Origin: Opitutaceae bacterium TAV5
GTDB taxonomy: Bacteria > Verrucomicrobiota > Verrucomicrobiia > Opitutales > Opitutaceae
Direction of reading: 5' to 3'
Length of the DNA: 64,000 bases
NCBI GenBank assembly: GCA_000242935.3
Contig: CP007053.1
Span: forward strand, 2,837,001 to 2,901,000
The translations under genes were made by a program, and so were the position numbers. Position 1 is the first letter of the stretch. Each line of letters begins with the position of its first letter. Below, in pieces: positions 28,641-37,069 of the stretch. The notes under the pieces were generated by a model. It worked only from the letters and a program-made list of their open reading frames with translations, was not told the origin of the DNA and searched no databases.

Positions 28641-29393
28641 TCAGTAGCGGACGGGCCACTCGGCGAGAAGATTTACACGTCCGTCGAACCAGAGGGTGGT
28701 GCGCTTGTTGCCGTGCGGAGGAGTCTTGGGCAGGGCGTTATACCAGCCGGTTTGTCCTTTGACTTCAGAATAAGGGATAGTCTGGTCCACCTCCACGAGT
28801 GCCCAGGTACGGGAGGCTCCGCCACCTGCGGCTTCCAGTTCGGAGTAACGGAGCGGGCGCACGCCTCCGGGGGGATCGAAGAGCCGGGGGTTGGCGGTAT
28901 CGGGTTCTCCGAAGGCACGTTTGCTGCCGTTGGGTGATTTGGCGGTGTCGAGGTTACACTGGACGGCGAAGGTGCCGATGGACATGGAGTCTTCGATGCC
29001 GCGGGAGGGGCAGTGCAGGAGGGGGAATTTTACCCGCACGCCCGCGCCGGGTTTTTCAGGATCCGGATACCCCATGTAGGGAGCGAGCCGGGCAGGGAGG
29101 GCGGTGTATTCTTTCCATCCATATTCGGCCAGGACTTTGGTATAGATGGGACCGGGGAGCTTGTCTTTATTGTCGCTCACGTAGGCGAGCATGGCGATGC
29201 CGACCTGACGGAGATTGGAGATGCAGCGGACCTGATGCGCTTTTTTGCGGACGCTGCCGATGGTCCCGAGGATGATGGCGGCGAGGATCCCGATAATGGC
29301 GATGACGGCGAGGAGTTCGATGAGGGTGAAACCGGCGGTCATTCCGGAATGAAGACGCGAGCGGGTTGCGGGGTGGACAGGGGATTTTTGCAT
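28641..29393 (-). CDS. Prepilin-like protein with H-X9-DG motif (module B)
   Basis: A 250-residue protein. After a short basic leader, the prepilin motif reads [19 protein letters not shown] (about 21-39), with the +5 Glu present, followed by the helix GSVRKKAHQVRCISNLRQ. Near the C-terminus HGNKRTTLWFDG fits H-X9-DG exactly. It is flanked by the beta-helix gene (10 nt upstream) and the SGNH gene (10 nt downstream), clearly one operon. No prepilin peptidase or pilus gene is present in the window. Function is unknown; it is probably anchored in the inner membrane or assembled at the surface. Confidence 0.9.
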   Translation of the reverse strand: MQKSPVHPATRSRLHSGMTAGFTLIELLAVIAIIGILAAIILGTIGSVRKKAHQVRCISNLRQVGIAMLAYVSDNKDKLPGPIYTKVLAEYGWKEYTALPARLAPYMGYPDPEKPGAGVRVKFPLLHCPSRGIEDSMSIGTFAVQCNLDTAKSPNGSKRAFGEPDTANPRLFDPPGGVRPLRYSELEAAGGGASRTWALVEVDQTIPYSEVKGQTGWYNALPKTPPHGNKRTTLWFDGRVNLLAEWPVRY

Positions 29394-29403
29394 GGCGGCA
29401 GGT

Positions 29404-31053
29404 TTACGGGTTTGTAGTCACGGAGCGGATACGGGCGGCGAGCTGGGCGCGGTAAAGGGAGCGCGGTTCGAGGCCGGGGCGGTTGCTGCCTTCGATATGG
29501 CCGGCGGGTTGCGGGAAATAGCCTTTGCTCTCCACGTTGCCGGAGCAGCCGATGGCGTAGTTTTGCGCGGTGGGCGGCTTCTGGATGATGAGGCGGCGGC
29601 CGTCGGTGTCGCAGCGCCAGGCGACGGAGTGGGCGGCGGCCCAGCCGTGGCCGGTGCCCCAGCTGCCGCGATTGTAGAGGCCGAGGATGGCGGGGTTGCC
29701 GACGGGATTGCGCGTGGTGAGCCCGTCGAAGAGCAGGGCTTGCGGCCAGCGGCGGTGCCCCTCGGAGGGAGCAGTGGAGGAGTCGCTGGAGCAGTCGAGA
29801 AAGACGATGCCGGAATCGAGGGTGGTGCCGTTGCTGATGAAGGCATGGCGGGCGTGGGTGGCGTGGCAGTTTTCGAAGAGGACAAGCTGGGCCTGGAACA
29901 CGCAGAAATTGTAGCGGCGGGCGCCGGTGACGAGGGAATGGGGATCGAGGGCGCGGCAATCGAGCGCGGTGCCGCGGGCGAAGTCGGGGCCGAACTTGAT
30001 GCCGGCGGCGACGAAATGGAGTGCGGTGACGTCGCGCGCCCAGCAATCGAGGGCGCGCCGGAAAACGAGGGCGTCTTTGGCGTGGTCTTCGGACTCTTCA
30101 CCGGCGGTTTCGATGTCGATGCGGAGACGGGCGACGCCGATTTCGGTGAGGAACGGGGCCGTGTCGTATTGGTAAACCGTGCTTTGGCTGAGAGCGCGGT
30201 CGAGGTGGTTGTAGACGGGAGCGTCGAGCGTGAGCGTGGGCTGCCCGGTGGTGCCGTCGCGGTCGATGGCGACGATGTGGCGGAGATAGCGGATGGTCAT
30301 CTCGGCTTCGCGTTCGCCGATCTGCCAGGCAGGATCGGTGTCGGTGCCTCCGCCGTCGACAGTCTGTATCCATGAGTCAGTTACGGGATGTTCGACGACG
30401 ACGGTGTCTCCGGTGGAGAAGGGGGCCGCGTCGGCGACGGCGAAGGTGCGGGAGCCGACAGTGACGCGCGGCGTGACGATGTCGGTGCGGGTGCCGGGGA
30501 CAGGCGTGCGGAATTTGTCGTGCCGGCCGGCGCCGCCGGCCATGAGGACGGGGTTGGGGTCGGCGCCGGTGCGGCGGAGGAGGGTGTCGTGCGCCGGATC
30601 GTCGCCCGAACCGGAGCCGAGCAGGACGATGCCGGAGTGACGGATATGGACGGTGGAGCGGAGTTCGTAGATGCCCGGAGCGAGGAGGAGAGCGCCGCGG
30701 CGTCCGGTGGCGGGGTCGATCGGGTGGTCGGCGAGCGCGTCGAGCGCGGCCTGGAGCCGGGCGGTGTTGTCGCCGGGAGCGGGTTCGAGGGTCGCAAGGA
30801 CAGGAATGGTGGGGATGTCGGGAAGGGAGACGTCGGCTCCCCGGTAGCCGGCATGGCTGAAATCCGGGATGCGGTTGCCTTCGGCGTCGGCGGTGTAGCG
30901 GAGCGCGCCGGTGGCGGAGTCGTAATGGACGAGAGCGGATTGCCACGGCTGGCCGGAGGCCGGTGACGCCCGGGTGATGGCGCCGGCGGCGAAGAGGCCG
31001 GCGACAGCGAGGCTGGCGGTCAGGTGAAGAGCGGAGAGTATTCGCAAGATCAT
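29404..31053 (-). CDS. Secreted right-handed beta-helix protein (pectate-lyase superfamily, module B)
   Basis: Start chosen at the ATG at 31053 (549 aa), which gives a signal peptide (LSALHLTASLAVAGLFAAGA); an ATG at 31125 would add 24 residues in front. The region YRGADVSLPDIPTIP then DNTARLQAALDAL and GALLLAPGIYELRSTVHI is the characteristic N-terminal cap and first coils of pectate-lyase-superfamily proteins. Repeated short strands follow (IVLLGSGSGDD, ALVFRRALDCWARDVTALH, CVFQAQLVLFENCHATH), as in parallel beta-helices. Such proteins bind or cut acidic polysaccharides. No catalytic residues are securely assigned. It is similar in style to the module D protein at 49994. Confidence 0.82.
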   Translation of the reverse strand: MILRILSALHLTASLAVAGLFAAGAITRASPASGQPWQSALVHYDSATGALRYTADAEGNRIPDFSHAGYRGADVSLPDIPTIPVLATLEPAPGDNTARLQAALDALADHPIDPATGRRGALLLAPGIYELRSTVHIRHSGIVLLGSGSGDDPAHDTLLRRTGADPNPVLMAGGAGRHDKFRTPVPGTRTDIVTPRVTVGSRTFAVADAAPFSTGDTVVVEHPVTDSWIQTVDGGGTDTDPAWQIGEREAEMTIRYLRHIVAIDRDGTTGQPTLTLDAPVYNHLDRALSQSTVYQYDTAPFLTEIGVARLRIDIETAGEESEDHAKDALVFRRALDCWARDVTALHFVAAGIKFGPDFARGTALDCRALDPHSLVTGARRYNFCVFQAQLVLFENCHATHARHAFISNGTTLDSGIVFLDCSSDSSTAPSEGHRRWPQALLFDGLTTRNPVGNPAILGLYNRGSWGTGHGWAAAHSVAWRCDTDGRRLIIQKPPTAQNYAIGCSGNVESKGYFPQPAGHIEGSNRPGLEPRSLYRAQLAARIRSVTTNP

Positions 31054-31120
31054 GACGGGGCTTTCGGGAGCGGCACGGGTGATGGTGTGTGTGCGGTGAA
31101 AGGGGGGGCGCTTTGCGCCG

Positions 31121-31180
31121 AACATTTAACATTTAACGTTCAACATTTAACACTGAACACCGAACACCGAACGCTGAATG
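31121..31180. repeat. AT-rich short-word tandem run
   Basis: A run of related words such as AACATTTAAC, AACACTGAAC and ACCGAACACCGAAC, AT-rich against a GC-rich background. A partial reverse complement (CGGTGTTCGGCGGTGT) is at 31212-31227. It lies in the 182-nt gap between the PEP-CTERM and beta-helix genes. Confidence 0.75.
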
Positions 31181-31235
31181 TAACGCTACCGCGCCGAAGG
31201 GGTGTTTATCCGGTGTTCGGCGGTGTATTGGTTTT

Positions 31236-32132
31236 TTAATGGCGTCGGCGGATGACAAGCGTGGCGGCCAGGATAAATCCGGCGGCGAGCGCGGCCCAGG
31301 TGGAGGGTTCGGGAACAGGTGCAGCACTGGCGAGAAGCTGGTCCTGCGTGAGCACGCCGTTGGTGAGGCGGACTTCGTCAATGGTGCCGCCGAAGTTGCG
31401 GTATTCATAAATGCCACCGTCCTTGTTGGAACTGGTGCCGATGACGAAGGGGGCGGTGGAGGCGGTGGCAAGAGCTTTGAGTGAGGCCGTTTTGATGACA
31501 GACTGAACGTCGCCTCCGGCGCTCAGGTCTTGAAGGTAAAAGACGGCGGTGGTGCCGGAGTCGTCGGCAATGACGCTGGCTCCCACGTAGTAGTTTTTCG
31601 CGTTGGCCCCGGTCGTCAGGAAGAGACCGGAGTTGAGGTCGTTGTAGGAGGTGCCCTGATTGGCGGAGTTTCCGAGGCGCAAGTAAAGTTCACCAGTGGT
31701 TTTGACGCCGAAGAGCCAGTTGGCGTTGGCATTGGCACCTGATTCGTAGCCGAACTGGCTGGCGATGATGGCGGGGTTGCTGCCGTTAAATGAGCTGATG
31801 CTGATGTTGGCTTCGATGGTGAAGGATTGGAAGTTGAAGACAGGGCTATCCGCGATGTTGAGGTAGTTTTTGACGGTGCCGGAACTGTCGAGGCTGATGG
31901 CTTTGGTATTGGCGTCGCCAGTCAGGGGGACGGTGCTGCCGAAGGGGGTATTGACCTGGGCGGGAGGAGTGGAACTGGCGGTGAGGTGAAGATTGTTCCC
32001 GGAATAATCGCGGCCGAGGTTGGAAGCGTCTTCGAAGCGCCACCAGCCGATGGTGTCCGCGGCCATGGCGGCGGGGACGGCGAGGATGAGGCTGGTGATG
32101 AGAAGGAGGGGACGGAGGTTTTGTTTTTTCAT
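31236..32132 (-). CDS. PEP-CTERM protein with LamG/concanavalin A-like domain (module B)
   Basis: A 298-residue protein. The signal peptide is PLLLITSLILAVPAAMA. The body is LamG-like: IGWWRFEDASNLGRDYSGN near the start, SFTIEANISISSF in the middle and FGGTIDEVRLTNGVLTQDQL at the end, the classic 'D-E-V-R-L ... L-T-x-x-Q-L' closing motif. The C-terminus carries PVPEPSTWAALAAG, a hydrophobic helix and IRRRH, the PEP-CTERM sorting signal. The LamG fold binds glycans or calcium, so this may be the surface glycan-recognition part of module B. It begins 47 nt after the LacI stop. Confidence 0.92.
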   Translation of the reverse strand: MKKQNLRPLLLITSLILAVPAAMAADTIGWWRFEDASNLGRDYSGNNLHLTASSTPPAQVNTPFGSTVPLTGDANTKAISLDSSGTVKNYLNIADSPVFNFQSFTIEANISISSFNGSNPAIIASQFGYESGANANANWLFGVKTTGELYLRLGNSANQGTSYNDLNSGLFLTTGANAKNYYVGASVIADDSGTTAVFYLQDLSAGGDVQSVIKTASLKALATASTAPFVIGTSSNKDGGIYEYRNFGGTIDEVRLTNGVLTQDQLLASAAPVPEPSTWAALAAGFILAATLVIRRRH

Positions 32133-32179
32133 GATATACGGGCTGATCTGGAGGTGAAAGGAGGATGTGGGCGCGGGCG

Positions 32180-33316
32180 TCAGGTGGTGGTGGCGGCCCG
32201 GGGACGTGCGGTGGTTCTGGCCGTCGTCGCCGGCGGCCGGGCCGAGAGATCGTGCACGGAGCGACGGATGACGAGGCGGGGCGCGATGCGCACGTTTTGC
32301 GAGGGACTGTCGCCGCCGGCGGAGCCGGCCATGCGGTGGAGGAGAAGATCGACCGCCACGCGGGTCATCTCCTCGAAGGGCTGGTCGAGGGAGGTGAGGG
32401 CAGGGGTCATGAGCGGGCAGGCGGAGGTGTTGTCGATGCCGACGACACTGAGCTGGCGGGGGACGGCGATGCCGGCGATGGCGGCGCGATGGAGTAACGG
32501 GAGCGCGAATACATCGCTCGTGATGAGCGCGGTGGGCGCGTCGGTGCCGAGGTTTTTCCAGGTGGCGATGATTTCATCGACCTTTTCCAGAGCCGGACGG
32601 TCGGAGGCGTCGGAGATCTTCTGGAATTCGGTGTAGTTGCGGATGTCGCGCTCCTCGGTGAACTGGCGCCAGGCGTTGACGCGGGCGCGGAAGAAGGAGT
32701 TGTCGGGACAATGGCCGAAGGTGGCGATGCGACGGTGGCCGAGAGACCAGAGATGTTCGGCGGCCATGCGGATGTTCATTTCCTGGTCGATGCTGACGAC
32801 ATCCATCGGGGTGGCGGAGCGGCGTTCACGGTTGAGCAGGACAAGGGGAACGCGCGAAGCCACCCAGTGAAGGAGAGCGGTGTCGGTGTCGGCGGCGTGC
32901 CAGAGAACGCCCCGGACGTCGGACTCGGCCAGCCACTGGGTGAGGCGGGTGGACTCGCCGAGGTGAAAGACGGAGAGGGTGAAATCCTGTTCGTTGAGTT
33001 GCTGGCTGGCCGTGGTGAGGACCTTGCCCATGAGGGTCTGGTAGGTGTTTTCGATCCACTCTTCGTTGGTGGCCTGGCGGGGGCCCTGGGGGCAGACGAT
33101 GAGGACGTTGCGGGTGTTGCTGCCGGCACGGGAGGCGGTCTTGCGGGAGACGTAGCCGAGCTTTTCGGCGATGGCCAGGACACGCTGGCGGGTCTCGTCG
33201 CTGACGGTCAGGGTGCCGCCGCCGGTGCCGGAGAGAATGGCGGAAACGGCGGCCTGGCTGATGCCGGCCTTGCGGGCGATCTGGGCCTGCGTGATTGGGC
33301 GTGGAGGGGTTCGCAT
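32180..33316 (-). CDS. LacI-family transcriptional regulator (module B)
   Basis: A 378-residue protein. The helix-turn-helix is ITQAQIARKAGISQAAVSAI (about 8-27), then GTLTVSDETRQRVLAIAEKL and GYVSRKTAS. The effector domain contains DVRGVLWHAADTD, VPLVLLNRE, DVVSIDQEMNIRMAAEHLWS, GHRRIATFG and ALITSDVFALPLL, all standard LacI/Peripla_BP_3 segments. The last 25 residues are Thr/Ala/Arg-rich (ATTARTTARPRAATTT) and look like an unstructured tail. It is transcribed in the same direction as the module B genes and sits first, so it may be co-transcribed with them. A near-palindromic AT-rich site lies upstream at 33348-33374. Confidence 0.95.
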   Translation of the reverse strand: MRTPPRPITQAQIARKAGISQAAVSAILSGTGGGTLTVSDETRQRVLAIAEKLGYVSRKTASRAGSNTRNVLIVCPQGPRQATNEEWIENTYQTLMGKVLTTASQQLNEQDFTLSVFHLGESTRLTQWLAESDVRGVLWHAADTDTALLHWVASRVPLVLLNRERRSATPMDVVSIDQEMNIRMAAEHLWSLGHRRIATFGHCPDNSFFRARVNAWRQFTEERDIRNYTEFQKISDASDRPALEKVDEIIATWKNLGTDAPTALITSDVFALPLLHRAAIAGIAVPRQLSVVGIDNTSACPLMTPALTSLDQPFEEMTRVAVDLLLHRMAGSAGGDSPSQNVRIAPRLVIRRSVHDLSARPPATTARTTARPRAATTT

Positions 33317-33347
33317 GATGTGGCGGGTTTCGAAGGGAAAGTGGCGG

Positions 33348-33374
33348 TAATTAAGAATAATCTGTTTCTAATTA
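33348..33374. promoter_or_regulatory. AT-rich near-palindrome between divergent LacI and AraC genes
   Basis: TAATTAAGAA ... TTTCTAATTA (arms 8 of 10 matching, 7-nt spacer) is the most AT-rich stretch of the divergent gap and lies 31 nt upstream of the LacI start. It could hold an operator, a promoter, or both. Confidence 0.35.
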
Positions 33375-33501
33375 TAAATAATGTCAAGGCGGTTTTGTTA
33401 TCATGGGAAGGCTTCCGGGAGCCGGTCGGCGGAGGAGACGGTGGCGCCCGGTCTTGTGTCGCCGCCAGGGAGGGCGCAGGGTGGCGGGTGATTTTTGTGT
33501 C

Positions 33502-34299
33502 ATGGCCTCATTCCTGGTTTCTTCTCCGTGGCTTGTTCCTGTGCCGGCAGCGCCCCGCTCCTCGGTGCTGTTTCAGCGGGTGGAGCAGGTTGAGGCGGCG
33601 CGGGTGGCGGAGCGGCACCGGCATGATTTCTGGCAACTGGAGTGGGCACGGAGCGGGGAGTGGGCGCTGGAAACGGATGCCGGCGAGATGCGCCTGAAAG
33701 CGGGGGCGCTGGTTCTGTTTCCGCCGGGGACGTGGCACGCATTTCGGTATCCGGGGCGGGGAGAGTCGTTCCTTTCCGTGAAATTCCATGTGGAGAACGC
33801 GCCCGCTTTGCCGGCGCGGATGTTACCGGTGCCCCCAGGTCGCTTTTACCGGGCATGGCGCGGGTGTCTGGGGGCGCTGCTGGCGGAGGAGCCGGCGCCG
33901 CGCAACCGGTATGTCCTGGCGGGGTTGCTCGACAGTTTGCTGGCGCGCTTGCTGGCGTGGGATACGCGGGAGGAGCGCCTGCCGGGTTGCGTGCGGCGGG
34001 CGCTGGAGCATATCGGCGCGAATGCGGGCCGGTCGCTTACGGTGGCCGAAACAGCAAGGGTGGCGGGCGTGGCTCCGGGTTATCTGGCGGGTGTGTTTCG
34101 CGAAGCGACAGGCCTGACGGTGAAACAGGCCATCGACCGCCAGCGGATGGAACTGGCGAGGTCGCTGCTGCGCTATTCGGAGTGCTCGGTCAGCCAGATC
34201 GCGGACCAGTTGGGGTTTGGGGATGTGTTCACGTTTTCCCGGTTCTTCAAAAAACACGAGGGGCTGAGCCCACGGCGGTTTCTGACATGGGCAGAATAA
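33502..34299 (+). CDS. AraC-family transcriptional regulator
   Basis: Start chosen at the ATG at 33502 (265 aa), since the in-frame extension to 33403 is Arg-rich and not family-like. The N-terminal cupin part (HRHDFWQLEWARSGEW, then LKAGALVLFPPGTWH) is typical of AraC sugar sensors. The C-terminal double helix-turn-helix reads SLTVAETARVAGVAPGYLAG and VSQIADQLGFGDVFTFSRFF, then KKHEGLSPRRFL. It diverges from the module B LacI gene and runs with the three metabolic genes that follow, so these are the likely targets. It would act as an activator responding to a sugar or sugar acid. Confidence 0.93.
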   Translation: MASFLVSSPWLVPVPAAPRSSVLFQRVEQVEAARVAERHRHDFWQLEWARSGEWALETDAGEMRLKAGALVLFPPGTWHAFRYPGRGESFLSVKFHVENAPALPARMLPVPPGRFYRAWRGCLGALLAEEPAPRNRYVLAGLLDSLLARLLAWDTREERLPGCVRRALEHIGANAGRSLTVAETARVAGVAPGYLAGVFREATGLTVKQAIDRQRMELARSLLRYSECSVSQIADQLGFGDVFTFSRFFKKHEGLSPRRFLTWAE

Positions 34300-34330
34300 C
34301 CTGGAGCGGCTATGCCGCAACCGAAGGATT

Positions 34331-34415
34331 GCCCACGAAACACACGGAAGGACACGAAATCCAAACCATCGGATTTCTGTCTCTTCTTTCGTGTCCTTTC
34401 GTGTGTTTCGTGGGC
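34331..34415. repeat. Imperfect palindrome with 28-bp arms
   Basis: Left arm 34331-34358 (GCCCACGAAACACACGGAAG...) and right arm 34388-34415 are reverse complements in 27 of 28 positions. The 29-nt loop contains a smaller hairpin (ATCC...GGAT). It lies between the AraC gene and the isomerase-like gene. The CACGAAACACACGAAA word style suggests another dispersed repeat family. Confidence 0.93.
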
Positions 34416-34511
34416 CAGATTCATGGTTTTTGGGGAAGACGGAGGGCTGAGATTTTGACAAATGAATGAGGAGGAAACGCCATTCTTGCCCAAGGGCCGA
34501 GGGTGTAGGAT

Positions 34512-35441
34512 ATGACAAATCATCCAGTCTCCTTGTTTTCCATGTCATCGCCTCTTTCGGATTTTCGTCCGGTTTTTGCCCCGTCGTCATCGACTGGCCC
34601 GACTCTGCCGCCGCTGGCGGTTTTTACAAAACCATGGCATGAACCGTTGCACGCACTTGCCGGACGGATGGCTGCGCTCGGTGTGGATGGCGTGGAGTTG
34701 CCCGTGCGGCCGGGGTTTCCGGTGACGCCGGAGAATGTTGCGACGATGTTGCCGGAAGCGGTGCGTGTATTCAGGGAACGGGGACTGCGGATTTTCAGCG
34801 TGGCGGGCGAACCGGATGCGGCGCTCGCGCGGGTGTGCGCTGCGGCGGGTGTGCCGGTGATCCGGGTATGCCTGCGCGTGAACGACGGGGAAACTTATCC
34901 TGATGCGGAGGCGCGCTGGCGGCGGCGATTCGACGAATTGCGTCCGGTGCTGGACGAAACGGGTGTGTGCATCGGCGTGCAGAATCATTGCGGGAACTGG
35001 CTGCCGCACGCGATGGCGATCCGGGAGGTGTGCAGGGGGTTCGCGCCTCGTCAGGTGGCGGCCGTGTGGGATGCAGCCCATGCGGCGTTGTGCGGAGAGC
35101 CGCCGGCCATGGGGCTGGATCTCGTGGCGTCGCACCTGTGCATGGTGAATCTGAAGAACGCACAATGGGTGCGGCATGGCGGAGGTGGATCGAGAGCGGC
35201 GAGCGGGGAAGGGCGGGACGGAATGGAGGTGGCGGAGTGGAAGATCGGGTGGTGCCGGGGCGGTGAAGGCATCGCGTCATGGCCGGGCGTCGCGGCGGAA
35301 CTGGCGAGGCGTCGGTTTGCCGGGCCGGTCTGTCTGACGGCGGAGTATTCCGACCCGACATCGGTGGATCGTTTCATCGCGGAGGATGTGCGGCTTGCCC
35401 GCGGGCTGCTGGCGGCGGCGTATGCGGAGGCGCGGACATGA
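34512..35441 (+). CDS. Sugar phosphate isomerase/epimerase-like TIM barrel
   Basis: A 309-residue cytoplasmic protein (ATG at 34512; one at 34542 is also possible). The fold markers are the first strand LAVFTKPW and second strand VDGVELPVRPG, then GVPVIRVCLRV, CIGVQNHCGNW (metal-site histidine), VAAVWDAAHAAL (conserved Asp) and CLTAEYSDPT. These match the xylose-isomerase-like TIM barrel family. Such enzymes isomerise or epimerise keto sugars or inositol derivatives. The TGA overlaps the start of the enolase-superfamily gene by 4 nt (ATGA), so the two are translated together, pointing to consecutive steps in one pathway. Confidence 0.85.
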   Translation: MTNHPVSLFSMSSPLSDFRPVFAPSSSTGPTLPPLAVFTKPWHEPLHALAGRMAALGVDGVELPVRPGFPVTPENVATMLPEAVRVFRERGLRIFSVAGEPDAALARVCAAAGVPVIRVCLRVNDGETYPDAEARWRRRFDELRPVLDETGVCIGVQNHCGNWLPHAMAIREVCRGFAPRQVAAVWDAAHAALCGEPPAMGLDLVASHLCMVNLKNAQWVRHGGGGSRAASGEGRDGMEVAEWKIGWCRGGEGIASWPGVAAELARRRFAGPVCLTAEYSDPTSVDRFIAEDVRLARGLLAAAYAEART

Positions 35442-36997
35442 GTGCGTGGAGCAATATCCGCATTGTCGGCGTGAAGGCATATGTACTGCCCTTGCGGGCA
35501 CGGATGCCGTTCCGGTTCGGCATCTCCTGCGTCACGCGGGTGCCGCATGTCATCGTGCGCGTCGAGGTGGCGGAGAATGGCCGGCGGGCGGCGGGCGTGG
35601 CGGCGGACAACCTGATGCCGAAGTGGTTCACGAAAAGCCCCGACACGACGTTCCGTGAGGATGTGGACGAACTGCGCGAGTCGATCCTGTCGGCGTGCGA
35701 GGTGGCGCGGGCGGCGGGGGAGGGAGGGACCGTGTTTGCTCTCTGGCATGAGGTTCACGGAGAGCAATTGCGCCGCGGAGACGCGCGCGGCTGGCCTCAC
35801 TTGCTGGCAAATTTCGGGGCATCGCTGATCGAGCGGGCCTTGATCGACGCGGCTTGCCGCCTGCATGGATTGACCTTTCATGACGCGCTCGTCCGGAATT
35901 TTCCGGGGATAAGGCTGGAAGCGATTTACCCGGAGCTGGAGGGAACGGCTCCGGCAGAGGCGGTTCCGTCCGGACCGGTATCGCATATGCGGGTACGACA
36001 TACGATCGGGCTGACAGACCCGTTGACCCGGGAGGATCTGAAGGCGGGGGACTGGCCACGCGACGGGCTGCCGGTGTGCCTGGAGGATGTCATCGCCTGC
36101 CACGGTATCCGTCGCTTCAAGATCAAGGTTTCGGATGACACCGGAAAAAATATCGACCGGCTTCGGGCCATCGCCGCCGTGATCGACGCTGCTCCGGGAG
36201 ACGGCGATGCCGTGTTTACGCTGGACGGGAACGAATCCTGGCGGACACCGGAGGCGTTTGAGGATTTCTGGTGTAGTGCCATGAAAGATACGATCTTGAA
36301 AAACTGGTTCCGGCGATTGCGGTTTGTCGAGCAACCGTTGCATCGCGACTGCGCACTGGATGGCGAAGGGATCCGGGCGATGCGGGAGCGGTTGCGGGGG
36401 GCAGGACCGGTGCCGCCCGTGATCATCGACGAATCGGATGCGGATACGGACACGCTGGCGCGTGCGCTCGCAGCGGGTTATGCGGGCACGACGCACAAGA
36501 ACTGCAAGGGAGTGTTCAAGAGCGTGGCGAACCTCGCGTTGCTCCACCGCCGCGCCCGCAGGCTTGCGAGCCGCGGCGAGGGAGCGGGGATTCTCAGCGG
36601 CGAGGACCTGACCAATGTGGGGCCGGTGGCGCTCCTGGAGGATTTGTGCGTGGCGGGAGCGCTCGGTATCGACGATCTGGAGCGCAACGGACACCATTAT
36701 TTCGCGGGGCTGGGCGGTTTCCCTCCGGAGTTGCGCGAGCCGGCGGCGCGACATCACGCGGATGTGTTCACCTCCGTCGTCGCCGGGGGCGCGGGGAGCG
36801 GAGAGGCGCCATCGCATGGCGACGGGCTTGCGACGGTGCGCATTGTCGCCGGGCGGATCGAATGCGCCTCGCTGCATCGGCGGCCGGGGCTTGGGCCGGC
36901 GGAGCTGGCGAACCCGAGTGCGTTGCCCTCGCTGGAGAACGACGCTGACTGGGCGGCAGTCCTCGGTGCGCTGGCAGCTTCGCCGGATGAAGATTAG
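35438..36997 (+). CDS. Enolase-superfamily enzyme (mandelate racemase/muconate-lactonizing type), probable sugar acid dehydratase
   Basis: ATG at 35438, 519 residues, longer than the usual 370-420. The N-terminal cap domain contains VKAYVLPLRARMPFRFGIS. In the barrel, RRFKIKVSDD (K228/K230) supplies the catalytic Lys strand, FTLDGNESW the first metal ligand (D263), LRFVEQPLH the second (E298), and VIIDESDAD the third (D331). TTHKNCKGVFKS provides a lysine (K354/K357) on the opposite face. So the metal set and acid/base lysines are all present. The extra length is mainly in the cap and a C-terminal tail of about 110 residues. The substrate is probably a sugar acid, an inference from the neighbouring isomerase and dehydrogenase. 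Confidence 0.85.
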   Translation: MSAWSNIRIVGVKAYVLPLRARMPFRFGISCVTRVPHVIVRVEVAENGRRAAGVAADNLMPKWFTKSPDTTFREDVDELRESILSACEVARAAGEGGTVFALWHEVHGEQLRRGDARGWPHLLANFGASLIERALIDAACRLHGLTFHDALVRNFPGIRLEAIYPELEGTAPAEAVPSGPVSHMRVRHTIGLTDPLTREDLKAGDWPRDGLPVCLEDVIACHGIRRFKIKVSDDTGKNIDRLRAIAAVIDAAPGDGDAVFTLDGNESWRTPEAFEDFWCSAMKDTILKNWFRRLRFVEQPLHRDCALDGEGIRAMRERLRGAGPVPPVIIDESDADTDTLARALAAGYAGTTHKNCKGVFKSVANLALLHRRARRLASRGEGAGILSGEDLTNVGPVALLEDLCVAGALGIDDLERNGHHYFAGLGGFPPELREPAARHHADVFTSVVAGGAGSGEAPSHGDGLATVRIVAGRIECASLHRRPGLGPAELANPSALPSLENDADWAAVLGALAASPDED

Positions 36998-37069
36998 TCC
37001 ACCCGCCACCACACACATAGCTGCCACCCCCCGGTTGATTGTTCTTATCCTGTTTTATTTCTGAATATT

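Noticed and set aside
35051-37027. 658-codon minus-strand frame opposite the isomerase/enolase genes
   Set aside because: Arg/Pro-rich shadow; the plus strand shows two well-defined enzymes with an overlapping start and stop.
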